The notes under the pieces: generated by a model
Database searches by the model: none
What the model saw: only the letters and a program-made list of their open reading frames with translations
What the model was told of the DNA's origin: nothing
From: Siccirubricoccus phaeus
GTDB taxonomy: Bacteria > Pseudomonadota > Alphaproteobacteria > Acetobacterales > Acetobacteraceae
DNA: 64,000 bases
Direction of reading: 5' to 3'
NCBI RefSeq assembly: GCF_008360935.1
Contig: NZ_SRXO01000025.1
Coordinates: forward strand, 1-64,000
Shown: positions 23,983 through 31,936 of the stretch, in pieces
Layout: each line of letters starts with the position of its first letter
Numbering within the stretch: the stretch's first letter is position 1
Program-made: the position numbers and the translations under genes

Positions 23983-25194
23983 TCAGCCCCGGGCGGCGAG
24001 CCAGCCCCGCGGGTCCACCGGCTGGCCGCCCCGCCGCAGCTCCAGATAGAGCAGCGCCCTGCCGCGGCCCTCCGGCGCCGCGGCGCCGAGCTGCCCGACC
24101 GGCTCCCCGGCCAGCAACCTCTGGCCCGGCGCGGCATCCAGCTTTTCGAGCCCCGCCAGGACGAAATGGTGGCCACCGCCGCAATCCACGATCAACAGCA
24201 GCCCGTAGCTGCGGAAGGGGGCGGCGAACACCGCCTTCCCGCCGCAGGGGCTGACCACGCGGGCGCCGGGCGAGGCGGCCAGGGTGAGGCCGCGGGCCGG
24301 CCCGCCCTCCCCGCCGGCGCCGAATTCGCGGGTGACCTGGCCGGCCACCGGCATGGCGCGGCCGCCGCGCGCGGTGGGCGGCTCCGGCGTCCGGGCGGCG
24401 GCGTCCTGACGGGGGGCGGGGCGGGCGGCATCGGCCCTTGCGCGGGCAGCGGCCTCGGCAGCGGCGCGCTGGCGCTCGGCGGCGCGGGCCTCGCTTTCCA
24501 GCCGGGCCAGGGCGCCTTCCAGGTCGCCGGCCCGGGCGGCGGCCTGGGCGGCGCGGCGGGCGGCGGCGGCCTCGGCATCCGCGGCGCCTTCCCGGCGCTC
24601 CTTCGCCGCGCGCAGCTCCGCCTCCAGCGCCGCATCGGCCTGGCGGGCGGCGGCCTCGGCGGCCTGCAGGGCGGCGCCGCGGCTTGCGGCCTCGGCGGCG
24701 CGGGCTTCCGCCTCCGCCATGGCCTGGCGCAGCGCCGTCACCTCCGCCGCCATGCCGCGGGAGAGGGATTGCAGCACCAGCAGCCCGCGCAGCGCCTCCT
24801 CCGGCGGGGCGGGGACGGCCAGCAGGGATTCCGCCGGCCAGAGGCCGAGGCGCAGCATGGTGGGCAGCAGGGGCAGGATAGCCTCCATCCGCGCCTGGGC
24901 CGCCTGGCGAGCGGCGGTGGCGGCGCTGGCGGCGGCGCGGTACTCGGCATCGGCCGCATCCTGGCGCTGCTGCGCGGCTTGCAGGCGGCTGGCGGCCTCC
25001 ACCCGGCGTTCGGCCAGGCGCCGCTCCTCCTCCGCCGCGGCGCGGGCGGCCCTGGCCGCGGCCTCGGCGGCTTCCGCCTGGGCGGCGGCGGCGCGGCGGG
25101 CATCCTGCACCGCCTCCCGGCTCGGCTGGGCCTGGGCGGGAAGGGCGAGGAGAAGAAGGAGCAACAGGAGGGGCACGGCGCGGGAGTGTAGCAA
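23983..25194 (-). CDS. EnvC-like murein hydrolase activator
   Basis: A 403-residue periplasmic protein. Signal peptide (VPLLLLLLLLALPAQAQ), then about 230 residues of Ala/Arg/Glu-rich coiled coil, then a C-terminal LytM/M23-like domain (about 280-403). The M23 zinc ligands are largely lost: the HxH position reads YLELR and the first motif has no H-x-x-x-D. This degeneracy is typical of EnvC/NlpD activators, which switch on amidases at the division site rather than cutting peptidoglycan themselves. The gene precedes ctpA on the same strand. Normally gpmI lies just upstream; here about 4 kb intervene. Confidence 0.85.
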   Translation of the reverse strand: MLHSRAVPLLLLLLLLALPAQAQPSREAVQDARRAAAAQAEAAEAAARAARAAAEEERRLAERRVEAASRLQAAQQRQDAADAEYRAAASAATAARQAAQARMEAILPLLPTMLRLGLWPAESLLAVPAPPEEALRGLLVLQSLSRGMAAEVTALRQAMAEAEARAAEAASRGAALQAAEAAARQADAALEAELRAAKERREGAADAEAAAARRAAQAAARAGDLEGALARLESEARAAERQRAAAEAAARARADAARPAPRQDAAARTPEPPTARGGRAMPVAGQVTREFGAGGEGGPARGLTLAASPGARVVSPCGGKAVFAAPFRSYGLLLIVDCGGGHHFVLAGLEKLDAAPGQRLLAGEPVGQLGAAAPEGRGRALLYLELRRGGQPVDPRGWLAARG

Positions 25195-25284
25195 ACCGGC
25201 GCGGCCTGGGGGCCGCCACCTGGACAGGGATAGAGTAACGGCGAGGGCGGCTGGGCGGCCTGCCCGGGACGCCGGCGCAACGCT

Positions 25285-25381
25285 AGAGCGGGATCGGTTG
25301 AGCTGCGCTCACCCGCCCCGCTCTAGCTCATTGTTCGCTCGCGTGATTCACGGTCGATTCGACCTCAACCGATCACGCTCT
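25285..25381. repeat. Family D MITE-like element, copy 1
   Basis: 97 bp with terminal inverted repeats AGAGCGGGATCGGTTGAG and (complement of the right end) AGAGCGTGATCGGTTGAG, 17 of 18 matching. It is preceded by CT, so the outer left end reads CTAGAGCG. A 103-bp copy in the same orientation lies at 29074-29176, and a right-end fragment at 7289-7308. Too short to encode a transposase. Confidence 0.8.
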
Positions 25382-25382
25382 G

Positions 25383-25646
25383 GAGCGGTTTCACGCTGAC
25401 TGTGCAGCGCGAAACCACTCTAGCTCATGGATTGTAGAGCAGCTTCACGCCTCCGGGCGATGCCGCCCTCCGGCGATCTGCTCTAATGGCCTGCTTGTCC
25501 GCGAAGTTCGCTGGAAATCCAGCGAACTTCGCGGACAGGACACCAGAGCGGTTTCATCGCGCCTGTGCCTGGTGAACCCGTTCTAGCTTTCTGTTCTGTC
25601 GCATTTTCCGAGTCGTCCGGCGATTCCGCCGGAGTTGAATATGCTC
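25383..25646. repeat. Array of five further palindromic elements
   Basis: Directly after the family D copy: 25383-25422 (GAGCGGTTTCACGC / GCGCGAAACCACTC), 25436-25484 (AGAGCAGCTTC...GATCTGCTCT), 25487-25543 (short family C, perfect GCGAAGTTCGCTGG / CCAGCGAACTTCGC stem), 25545-25584 (AGAGCGGTTTCA / TGAACCCGTTCT) and 25601-25646 (GCATTTTC...ATATGC, like 6986-7032). With the region up to 25714 this gap of 520 bp holds no gene. Confidence 0.75.
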
Positions 25647-25714
25647 CAGCGCCACCGCGCGCCGGGATCGGCCCGCCGGGCCAAGGTCTCGCCCAGCAGC
25701 CCGTTCCCGGCGGC

Positions 25715-27022
25715 TCAGAACCGGATCCGGAACACCGCGCCCGGCCGCCCGTCGCGCAGCTCGATCGTCGCGCCATGCGCCCGCAGCACCTCGCGCACGA
25801 TATAGAGGCCCAGCCCCGACCCGGCGCCGCCGCCGGCCCGCTCGAAGGCCTCGAATACCCGGCCCCGTGCCTCCGCCGGGATGCCGACCCCGCAATCCGC
25901 CACCTCGATGCTGCCCTCGGCGCCGATGCGCAGCTCCACCTTCACCGCCTTGCCGCCATGCGCCAGGGCATTGCCCAGCAGGTTGAGAAAGACGCCGCGC
26001 AGCGCCTGCTCATCGCCCCGGATCTCCCAGCGCGGCCGTTCGGTGTGGAAGGCGAGGCTGCTGCCATGGTCGATCGCCAGCGGCCCCATCTCCGCCACCG
26101 CGTCCCGCGCCAGGGCCACCAGATCCACCTGCCGGTCATGGCGCGGCCCGGCATGCTGCAGCCGCCCGAGATCCAGCAACTGGTTCGCCAGCAGGGTGAG
26201 CCGCTGCACATCCTGCCGCAGCTTCTGCCGGGCCGGGCCCTCGGGCAGCTCGTCCAGCCGGATGCCGAGGATGGTGATCGGCGTCCGCAGCTCATGCGCG
26301 GCATTGGCGATGAAGCGGCGCTGCCGCTCATGCTCCTGCTCCAGCCGATCGAAGGCGGCGTTGGTGGCGGTGACCAGCGGCAGGATCTCGGCGGGCACCC
26401 CGGTCTCCGGCAGGGCCGGCGCGTGCCGGCCGGGCTCCAGCGCCGCCGCGGCCCGCGCCGCCAGCCGCACCGGGCGCAGCAGCAGATGCACCAGCCCGAC
26501 GGTCAGCGCCGTGGTGCCGAGGGCGATGAGGGCGACGGCCAGCAGCCAGCGGCGCAGCCGGTGGCTCAGCCAGGCCCGGATGCCGTCCAGCAGGTCGCCC
26601 TGCTGCCCGCCCAGCAGCAGGCCGACCGGCCCGGCACGGGTGTGCAGGAGCGTCGTGGCGCCGCGCAGCATCGAGGACGGCCCGCGATCCGACTTCGTAT
26701 CGAGATCCTTCGGCGCGCCGCCCCGTATCACCATGTCACCATCGGTCGCGAAGAACCAGAAGGCCGGCGCCTGCGCCATATAGGCCGTCATCTCCGGCGT
26801 GGGCACGAAGACCATGGTGCCCGCCGCGCTGCGGGTGATGGAGGGGGCCAGGAGCTGGCCGGCCTGCTCGGCTGCCAGCCAGTCCTGCAGCGAGGGCCGG
26901 GCCCGGAGCGGCTCCGCCAGCGTCCACAGCAGCAGGATCAGCGCCTGGAAGGCGACCAGCCCGATGATCATGCGGCGCGCCAGGGAAGGGGCGTGCGGCC
27001 TGACCCTAGCTGCCGCGCTCAT
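25715..27022 (-). CDS. Sensor histidine kinase
   Basis: A 435-residue inner-membrane kinase. Two membrane helices (about 18-36 and 159-183) flank a periplasmic sensor of 120 residues of no known type. A HAMP-like segment (LLRPVRLAARAAAALEPG) follows, then the HisKA helix with phospho-acceptor H243 in AAHELRTP, and the HATPase core with N box (FLNLLGNALAHG), G1 (DCGVGIP) and G2 (GSGLGLYIV). The start overlaps the response regulator's stop by 4 bp, so the pair is co-translated. The signal is unknown. The neighbouring divergent MipA-like outer-membrane gene is a possible target. Confidence 0.92.
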   Translation of the reverse strand: MSAAARVRPHAPSLARRMIIGLVAFQALILLLWTLAEPLRARPSLQDWLAAEQAGQLLAPSITRSAAGTMVFVPTPEMTAYMAQAPAFWFFATDGDMVIRGGAPKDLDTKSDRGPSSMLRGATTLLHTRAGPVGLLLGGQQGDLLDGIRAWLSHRLRRWLLAVALIALGTTALTVGLVHLLLRPVRLAARAAAALEPGRHAPALPETGVPAEILPLVTATNAAFDRLEQEHERQRRFIANAAHELRTPITILGIRLDELPEGPARQKLRQDVQRLTLLANQLLDLGRLQHAGPRHDRQVDLVALARDAVAEMGPLAIDHGSSLAFHTERPRWEIRGDEQALRGVFLNLLGNALAHGGKAVKVELRIGAEGSIEVADCGVGIPAEARGRVFEAFERAGGGAGSGLGLYIVREVLRAHGATIELRDGRPGAVFRIRF

Positions 27023-27690
27023 TCCGCCCGGGCCATGTAGCCCACGCCGCGCAGCGCATGGATGGTGATGCCCGCCCCGCTTTCCGCCAGCCGGCGACGC
27101 AGCCGCGAGACATGGGAGTCGAGCGTGTTGGAGGCGGGCGCGTCGTCGAAGCCGAAGATCGCCGCCTCGATCGCCTCGCGCAGCACCACCCGGCCGGCGC
27201 GGCGCAGCAGCACCTCCAGCAGCGCCAGCTCCCGCCGCGGCAGGGGCAGCGGCAGGCCGCCGAGCTGGGCCTCGCGGTGGACCGGGTCGAAGACCAGCGC
27301 GCCGAGCACCAGCTTTTCCGCCGCGGCGCCGGCGCGGCGCCGCGTCACCGCGCGCAGCCGCGCCAGCAGCTCGTCCAATTCGAAGGGCTTGGCGAGGTAG
27401 TCGTCGGCGCCGGCATCCAGCCCCTCCACCCGCTCCACGGTCTGGCCGCGGGCGGTCAGCACGATGGCCGGCGGCGGGTTGGGCAGCGCCTGCAGCGCCG
27501 GCAGCAGCGAGAGCCCGTCGCCATCGGGCAGCCGGCGGTCCAGCAGCACGGCGCGCAGCCCCTGGTCGCGCAGCGCCTCCCGCGCCTGGTCAAGGCGCGC
27601 CACCCAATCGACGACGAAGCCGCGCCGGGCCAGCGCGGCGCGCAGCGCGGCCGCCAACTCCACCTCATCCTCGACCAGCAGGATCCGCAT
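27019..27690 (-). CDS. OmpR-family response regulator
   Basis: A 223-residue partner of the adjacent kinase. The receiver has the acidic pair in LLVEDE, phosphorylation site D51 in VLLDRRLPDGDG, the Thr in IVLTARG and K100 in DYLAKPFELDEL, all intact. The C-terminal winged helix (about 125-220) includes LPLPRRELALLEVLL and SNTLDSHVSRLRRRL. The frame is open upstream; the ATG at 27690 (MRILLVEDE) is the standard N-terminus. Divergent from the MipA/OmpV-like gene with a 269-bp shared upstream region. Confidence 0.93.
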   Translation of the reverse strand: MRILLVEDEVELAAALRAALARRGFVVDWVARLDQAREALRDQGLRAVLLDRRLPDGDGLSLLPALQALPNPPPAIVLTARGQTVERVEGLDAGADDYLAKPFELDELLARLRAVTRRRAGAAAEKLVLGALVFDPVHREAQLGGLPLPLPRRELALLEVLLRRAGRVVLREAIEAAIFGFDDAPASNTLDSHVSRLRRRLAESGAGITIHALRGVGYMARAE

Positions 27691-27959
27691 CGGCTCCTCC
27701 GCCTGTCCCCCGGGCACGCGGGGCCGGCCGCTGCTGCCGGCCCTCGGCGGCCGCGGCGACCGGGCAAGCTGATAGCAGCTTGCCACCGCGGCCGCTGCCG
27801 GTGGCGGGCGCGCCAGGCTGCCCCAGGCACATTGCCGGAACCTGACCTTTCCTGGCCGGGCGGACGCGGCCCGCCCATGCCAGCTTGACGCAATGCAGCA
27901 CGGCTAAGCGTCCCGCCACCGGTCCGCCAGGACTGCCGGCACCACCGAGGATGCGCTGC

Positions 27960-28832
27960 ATGATTCCGAATGACGCCAGACCTGCCCATGCCATCTACCG
28001 GGTGGTCCGCTGGGCGGCCCTTTTGGCGGCCATCTGGGTGGCCATGGGCATGGCAGGCTGCATGGGGGCCCGGGCCCAGCCGGTCGAGCCGCCCCTGGGC
28101 TCAGCCCAGGCGCCGGCCACCCCCGGGCGCGGCGCCTGGACGGTGCGGCTGGGCGCCGGCGCCCTGATCGGCCCCGCCTATCCGGGCAGCGAGGGGAGCC
28201 GCGTCCGGCCTCTGCCGCTGGTGGACATCGCCTACCGCGCCAACCTGCCGGGACTCGACACCATCTTCCTGAACACCCAGCAGGGGCTTGGCATCGTCGC
28301 CCTGCGCTACGGGCCCTTCTCGCTGGGCGGGTCCCTGGGCTTCGCGCCGGGCCGCGATCAGGATCTGGGCGGGCGGCTGCGCGGCATGGGCGATATCGAC
28401 GCCGGGCCGCGCGGCAGCCTGTTCCTGCACGGGAATTTCGGCCCCCTGCTGCTGTCGGTGCAGGCGGACCGGGCCTTCGGCGACCAGGAAGGCACCACGG
28501 TGACGCTGGGCGCGACCTATCGCCGCCGGCTGACGCCGTCCCTCTCCCTGGCCGGCCATCTCGGCGCGAGCTGGGCGGATGAGGACCATATGCAGGAATG
28601 GTTCGGCGTGACCCCGTTGCAGGCCAGCCGCACCGCCTTCCCGTCCTACCGGCCGGAGGCTGGGTTCCGCAACGTGACGGCCAGCCTTTCCGGGAATTAC
28701 CTCTTCTCGGAGAGGTGGGTGCTCAACGCCACCATCGGCGTCACCCGGCTGCTGGGCGATGCGGCGGACAGCCCGATCGTGCAGCGGGAGACCCAGCCCT
28801 TCGGCCTGCTGGGCCTTTCCTACCGCTTCTGA
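27960..28832 (+). CDS. MipA/OmpV family outer-membrane protein
   Basis: A 290-residue predicted outer-membrane beta-barrel. A signal segment (about residues 15-40, ending near GARAQP) precedes the MipA/OmpV domain: VRLGAGALIGPAYPGSEGS, PLPLVDIAYR, repeated amphipathic strands, and the C-terminal aromatic residue in LGLSYRF expected for barrel insertion. Family members scaffold murein hydrolases or affect antibiotic and osmotic response. The ATG at 27960 is used; the frame is open upstream and later starts are also possible. Transcribed away from the two-component pair, which may control it. Confidence 0.87.
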   Translation: MIPNDARPAHAIYRVVRWAALLAAIWVAMGMAGCMGARAQPVEPPLGSAQAPATPGRGAWTVRLGAGALIGPAYPGSEGSRVRPLPLVDIAYRANLPGLDTIFLNTQQGLGIVALRYGPFSLGGSLGFAPGRDQDLGGRLRGMGDIDAGPRGSLFLHGNFGPLLLSVQADRAFGDQEGTTVTLGATYRRRLTPSLSLAGHLGASWADEDHMQEWFGVTPLQASRTAFPSYRPEAGFRNVTASLSGNYLFSERWVLNATIGVTRLLGDAADSPIVQRETQPFGLLGLSYRF

Positions 28833-28861
28833 CGCGGCCCGGGCGAGGCCGGGGCCGCGCC

Positions 28862-29073
28862 TCAAGCGTGATCGCTTGCGGTGAACTCACCGAAAAGCGT
28901 GCATCACGCGATCCGGCAAATGGCTGGAAGGCGTGGCGGCTGCGGCGGACCGCCTAGTGTCCCGATTCCGCAGTTCTGCGGACTTCGTTCTCGGGCCACT
29001 GGCTTGTGTTTTCAGTGGCCTGCCTGTCCGCTGCGTTCGCTGGGAACCCAGCGAACTTCGCGGGCAGGACACT
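28862..29073. repeat. Palindrome followed by family C element
   Basis: 28862-28912 holds a palindromic block (GCGTGATCGC...ACGCGATC arms, with GGTGAACTCACC between). 28957-29073 is a family C copy nearly identical to 7173-7288: it starts TGTCCCGATTCCGCAG and ends GCGGGCAGGACA, with two internal stems. It is followed without a gap by family D copy 2. At 7173 the same C then D-end order is seen. Confidence 0.75.
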
Positions 29074-29176
29074 AGAGCGAGATCGGTTGAGCTGCGCTCA
29101 CCCGCCCCGCTCCAGCTCATTGTTCGGTCGCGTGATGCACGGTTTCGGTCGATTCGACCTCAACCGATCACGCTCT
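29074..29176. repeat. Family D MITE-like element, copy 2
   Basis: 103 bp in the same orientation as 25285-25381; the two differ by a few substitutions and a 6-7 bp insertion around GGTTTCGGTCG. Ends are AGAGCGAGATCGGTTGAG and CTCAACCGATCACGCTCT, bordered by CT and AG so that both outer ends read CTAG. The right CTAG provides the TAG stop codon of gpmI. Confidence 0.8.
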
Positions 29177-30701
29177 AGCCCTGCTGCAGCAGGGAGACCC
29201 CGGTCATCGCCTTGGGCTGGTCCAGCCCCATCAGGGCCAGCAGCGTCGGCGCCACATCCGCCAGCCGGCCGTCCCGCAGCCTGGCGCCTTCCGGCGCGCC
29301 CATCAGCAGCACCGGCACCGGGTTGGTGGTGTGCGCCGTATGCGGCCCGCCCGTGGCGGGGTCCTTCATCAGCTCGCAATTGCCGTGGTCGGCGGTGACC
29401 AGCAGCGCGCCGCCCTGCGCCTTCACCGCCGCGGCGATGCGGCCGAGGCCCGCATCCACCGTTTCCACCGCCTTGATCGCAGCTTGCAGGCTGCCGGTGT
29501 GGCCCACCATGTCCGGATTGGCGAAGTTCAGCACGATGAGGTCGTATCTGCCGGTATTGATCGCCGCGACGACTTTCTCCGTCAGCTCCGGCGCCGACAT
29601 CTCCGGCTGGAGGTCGTAGGTCGCGACCTTGGGGGAGGGGACCAGGATGCGATCCTCGCCCGGATAGGGCTTTTCCTCGCCGCCATTCAGGAAGTAGGTG
29701 ACGTGCGGGTATTTCTCCGTCTCCGCCGCGCGGAGCTGGTGCAGCCCGGCGCGGGCGACGACCTCGCCGAGAATGTCCGCCATGCTCTGCGGCGGGAAGA
29801 GCGTGCCGAGGAAGGCGTCCAGCGCCGTCGAATACTGCGTCATGCCGGCGGCGGCGGCGAAGTGCACCGTGCGGCCGCGGGGGAAGCCGGAGAAGCCGGG
29901 GTCCAGCAGCGCCGAGAGAATTTCCCGCACCCGGTCGGCACGGAAATTGAAGCAGAGCAGCCCGTCGCCATCGCGCATGCCCTGGTAGTCGCCGATGGCG
30001 GTGGCGGGAATGAACTCGTCCGTCACGTCCTTGCCGTGCGCGGCTTCCACCGCCGCCACCGGGTCGGCGGCGCGGGCGCCCTCGGCGCTGACCATGACGT
30101 TGTAGGCCTGGGAGATCCGCTCCCAGCGATTGTCGCGGTCCATCGCGAAGTAGCGGCCGGTGACGGTGGCGATGGAAACGCCGGACAGGCCGGAGATGTC
30201 CTCCATGAGCGTCCGCAGATAGCCGGGCGCGGCGCGGGGCGGCGTGTCACGGCCATCCGTGAAGCAATGCAGGGCCACCTGCACGCCGGCGGCGGCAAGC
30301 ACCTTCGCCAGCGCCGCCGCATGCTTCTGGTGGCTGTGCACGCCACCGGGGGAGACGAGGCCGAGCAGGTGGCAGGTGCCGCCGCCTTGCTTCAGCTTCG
30401 CGATCAGCTCCGTCAGCGCCGGCAGCTTCGCCAGGGAGCCATCGGCCAGCGCCTTGTCGATGCGCGGCAGGTCCTGCATCACCACGCGGCCGGCGCCGAG
30501 ATTGAGGTGCCCGACCTCGGAATTGCCCATCTGGCCGTCCGGCAGGCCAACGTCATGGCCGGAGGTGTGCAGGAAAGCATGGGGGCCGGCGGACCACAGG
30601 GCGTCGAAGTTCGGGGTCTTCGCCTGGCGGACGGCGTTGTCCGCCACCTCCTCGCGCCAACCCCAGCCATCCAGAATCACCAGCATCACAGGCTTCGGCA
30701 T
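29175..30701 (-). CDS. gpmI: 2,3-bisphosphoglycerate-independent phosphoglycerate mutase
   Basis: Glycolytic interconversion of 3- and 2-phosphoglycerate using two Mn ions. 508 residues, the usual size. Metal site D11 in VILDGWG and the phospho-Ser S61 in GNSEVGH are present, as are DGRDTPP, GRYFAMDRD(N)RW and TADHGNCE. The ATG at 30701 has GAGGA six bases upstream; seven more codons are open before it. Its stop codon lies in the end of the family D element. In related genomes envC and ctpA follow directly; here a two-component system, a MipA-like gene and repeats are in between. Confidence 0.95.
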   Translation of the reverse strand: MPKPVMLVILDGWGWREEVADNAVRQAKTPNFDALWSAGPHAFLHTSGHDVGLPDGQMGNSEVGHLNLGAGRVVMQDLPRIDKALADGSLAKLPALTELIAKLKQGGGTCHLLGLVSPGGVHSHQKHAAALAKVLAAAGVQVALHCFTDGRDTPPRAAPGYLRTLMEDISGLSGVSIATVTGRYFAMDRDNRWERISQAYNVMVSAEGARAADPVAAVEAAHGKDVTDEFIPATAIGDYQGMRDGDGLLCFNFRADRVREILSALLDPGFSGFPRGRTVHFAAAAGMTQYSTALDAFLGTLFPPQSMADILGEVVARAGLHQLRAAETEKYPHVTYFLNGGEEKPYPGEDRILVPSPKVATYDLQPEMSAPELTEKVVAAINTGRYDLIVLNFANPDMVGHTGSLQAAIKAVETVDAGLGRIAAAVKAQGGALLVTADHGNCELMKDPATGGPHTAHTTNPVPVLLMGAPEGARLRDGRLADVAPTLLALMGLDQPKAMTGVSLLQQG

Positions 30702-30744
30702 GTCAGTCCTCGCGGCGGTCAAACCCGATTAACGCCGCGGCCCG

Positions 30745-30822
30745 GCTGCCGACAAGCGAGGGAGGCTCTGCCTCCCTCGCGCTCCCTCCGCCAAAGGCCG
30801 AAAGGACTTTGGAAACCAATAG
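30745..30822. repeat. Intergenic repeat, family B copy 2
   Basis: An 11-bp stem GCGAGGGAGGC / GCCTCCCTCGC with TCT loop (30756-30780) and CCAAAGGCCGAAAGGACTTTGG (30791-30812). It lies just behind the 3' end of the enolase-superfamily gene on the minus strand, so it may end that transcript before gpmI. Confidence 0.6.
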
Positions 30823-30823
30823 C

Positions 30824-31921
30824 TTAGGCTATGACAAAGTCCTTCAACACTTCGGGCTTGAACGCCAGGCCATGGCCAGGACGTTCAGGGGCAGTAATGA
30901 AACCGTCCTGGATGACCGGCTTCTCCACCCAGACATCGTCCAGCAGACCCATCTGCTCGGCCCAGATGGCGTTCGGGATGCTGGCCAGGATGTGGACGTT
31001 CAGCTCGGGGAACAGGTGGGGCGCAAAGGTCATGCCCCAGGTGGCGCCGACGGTCGCGATCTTGCGCAGCTCGGTGAAGCCGCCGCGCATCGGGTCCGGC
31101 TGCAGGATGGGCAGGCGGGGGTTCTCCAGCACCGGCCGCAGATCGTCGCGGCCGAAATGGCTCTCGCCGCCCACCACCCGCGTCGTCAGCGCCTCGGCGC
31201 AGCGGAGATAGCCGGCGAAATCATCGGCCAGCACCGGCTCCTCGATCCAGTAGGGATCATACTCCTGGAAGGCGCGGCCGGCGATGATGGCCTGGTCCGC
31301 CGTCCAGCCCATGTTGATGTCGATCATGATCTCGACATCCGGGCCGACCGCGTCGCGCACCATGCGCAGGTTCCGCACATCCTGCCGCCAGTCGCCGATA
31401 TGCGCGGCCTGCATCTTGATGGCCTTGTAGCCCTGGGCGACGTAGTGCTTCGCCTTGGCCGCCATGCCCTCCCCCAGCGCGCCGCGGAAGCAGCCGCTGC
31501 CATAGATCGGGATCTTCGAACGGCAATGGCCCCAGAGCCGGTGCAGCGGCAGGCCCGCCGCCTTCCCCACCACGTCCCACAGCGCGATGTCAATGGCCGA
31601 TTGCGCCATCATCGTCACGCCGCCGCGGCCGCCGGTCAGCGTCACGCGCCAGAGGTCGCGCCAGATCCCTTCCACCTCCGTTGCGTCCCGGTCGATGACG
31701 CGCGGCGCCAGCGCCTCCGCGATGCAGGCGCCGATGGTCCGCTGCAGCGGGAGGTTCAGCAGGTGCAGGTAGCCGAGGCCGGTGAGGCCGGACTCCGTCA
31801 CCACCTCCACCACCACCAGGTCGCGTTGCGGGCCGAGCGCATGGCCCTTCATCCAGGGATCTTCCGCCCAGGGCAGGCGCAGCAGGGTGGTGCGCAGCTC
31901 CCGGATTTTCAGGTCGGGCAT
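30824..31921 (-). CDS. Mandelate racemase / muconate lactonizing enzyme family protein
   Basis: A 365-residue member of the enolase superfamily, probably a sugar-acid dehydratase or racemase. Capping domain at 1-125, barrel at 126-340. The metal ligands are visible: Asp in IMIDINMGW, Glu in YWIEEPV and Glu in VVGGESHFG. The second-strand base region reads YKAIKMQAAH (K-x-Q), and a His in FAPHLFPELN may act opposite. The substrate cannot be told from sequence. The MFS gene 15 bp upstream on the same strand is a plausible importer for it. Confidence 0.88.
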   Translation of the reverse strand: MPDLKIRELRTTLLRLPWAEDPWMKGHALGPQRDLVVVEVVTESGLTGLGYLHLLNLPLQRTIGACIAEALAPRVIDRDATEVEGIWRDLWRVTLTGGRGGVTMMAQSAIDIALWDVVGKAAGLPLHRLWGHCRSKIPIYGSGCFRGALGEGMAAKAKHYVAQGYKAIKMQAAHIGDWRQDVRNLRMVRDAVGPDVEIMIDINMGWTADQAIIAGRAFQEYDPYWIEEPVLADDFAGYLRCAEALTTRVVGGESHFGRDDLRPVLENPRLPILQPDPMRGGFTELRKIATVGATWGMTFAPHLFPELNVHILASIPNAIWAEQMGLLDDVWVEKPVIQDGFITAPERPGHGLAFKPEVLKDFVIA

Positions 31922-31936
31922 GGCGTTTCCTCCGCC

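Noticed and set aside
23769-24176. 135-codon minus-strand frame overlapping the EnvC-like 3' end
   Set aside because: It overlaps the end of a clear gene in another frame, and its upstream half is antisense-like. The distal half is palindrome-rich.
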